Shown piece after piece: positions 13,667-13,714 of a stretch of DNA of 13,714 nucleotides. Made by a program: the position numbers and the translations under genes. The notes beneath the pieces are model-generated. The model did no database searches, had not been told where the DNA came from, and saw nothing but the letters and a program-made list of their open reading frames with translations. Each line of letters begins with the position of its first letter. The stretch's first letter is position 1. Source of the stretch: JAICND01 sp035281425 (GTDB taxonomy: Bacteria; Actinomycetota; Acidimicrobiia; Spongiisociales; ZC4RG35); assembly GCA_035281425.1 (NCBI GenBank), contig DATEDX010000136.1:1-13714 (forward strand). The letters run 5' to 3'.

Positions 13667-13714
13667 ATGCGGGTCCCCCTTCAGTATCAACCGGAAGGTT
13701 TCGCTGCCCGCCAT
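13667..13714 (+). CDS. gcvP: Glycine dehydrogenase (P protein), N-terminal fragment at the window edge
   Basis: Only 16 codons are present and the frame is still open at the last base. Residues 12-16 read FAARH, matching the F-x-x-RHIGP signature that opens the P protein of the glycine cleavage system. AGGAG (13655-13659) lies 7 bases before the ATG; an in-frame GTG at 13661 is too close to it. P protein decarboxylates glycine with pyridoxal phosphate and passes the aminomethyl group to the H protein. The glycine riboswitch upstream agrees with this call. With so few residues the name rests on that motif plus the riboswitch. Confidence 0.75.
   Translation, partial: MRVPLQYQPEGFAARH

Noticed and set aside
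1..13714. CRISPR array, insertion sequence, integrase or prophage genes.
   Set aside because: No regularly spaced direct repeats, transposase or integrase motifs are seen; the 26-bp inverted repeat has no transposase between its copies.

Overview
This window is a high-GC, gene-dense piece of bacterial chromosome. It carries an actinobacterium-like gene set: an Rv0130-like MaoC dehydratase, a lipoprotein sugar dehydrogenase with a Thr/Pro-rich linker, short overlapping operons, and several genes that seem to lack leaders and have TANNNT -10 boxes. An Acidimicrobiia-type or other deep-branching actinobacterium is my best guess. No rRNA or tRNA is present to confirm it.

Layout. (1) Bases 1-3115 hold a divergent oxidoreductase group: a Gfo/Idh/MocA protein on the minus strand, then an aldo/keto reductase and an SsuD-type flavin monooxygenase overlapping by ATGA on the plus strand. 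These are the classes of enzyme expected for oxidative desulfurisation of a sugar sulfonate such as sulfoquinovose. (2) Bases 3164-4360 encode a secreted PQQ-type glucose/sorbosone dehydrogenase lipoprotein. (3) Bases 4468-10536 form a tightly overlapping four-gene DNA end-processing operon: a HerA-like ATPase with an unusual P-loop, SbcD (Mre11), SbcC (Rad50) and NurA. The four partners are those of the archaeal HerA-Mre11-Rad50-NurA resection machine. A 26-bp inverted repeat (25/26 matching) lies in the gaps on either side of it. (4) Bases 10598-13161 are housekeeping-like: a MaoC hydratase, convergent gpsA, and a divergent YchF-family GTPase with altered nucleotide-binding motifs. (5) Bases 13162-13666 are a 505-base non-coding stretch. 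It holds a 20-bp perfect hairpin, a run of further hairpins, a TATCAT -10 candidate and a clear single-aptamer glycine riboswitch. The riboswitch precedes the first 16 codons of gcvP, which runs off the right edge.

Translation signals split by position. Genes inside operons have Shine-Dalgarno sequences. Several first genes instead have a TANNNT hexamer exactly 6 bases before the start codon and no usable Shine-Dalgarno, which points to leaderless mRNAs. The octamer GCTATAGC and the hexamer GATAGC recur in the gaps between genes and are not explained by coding sequence.
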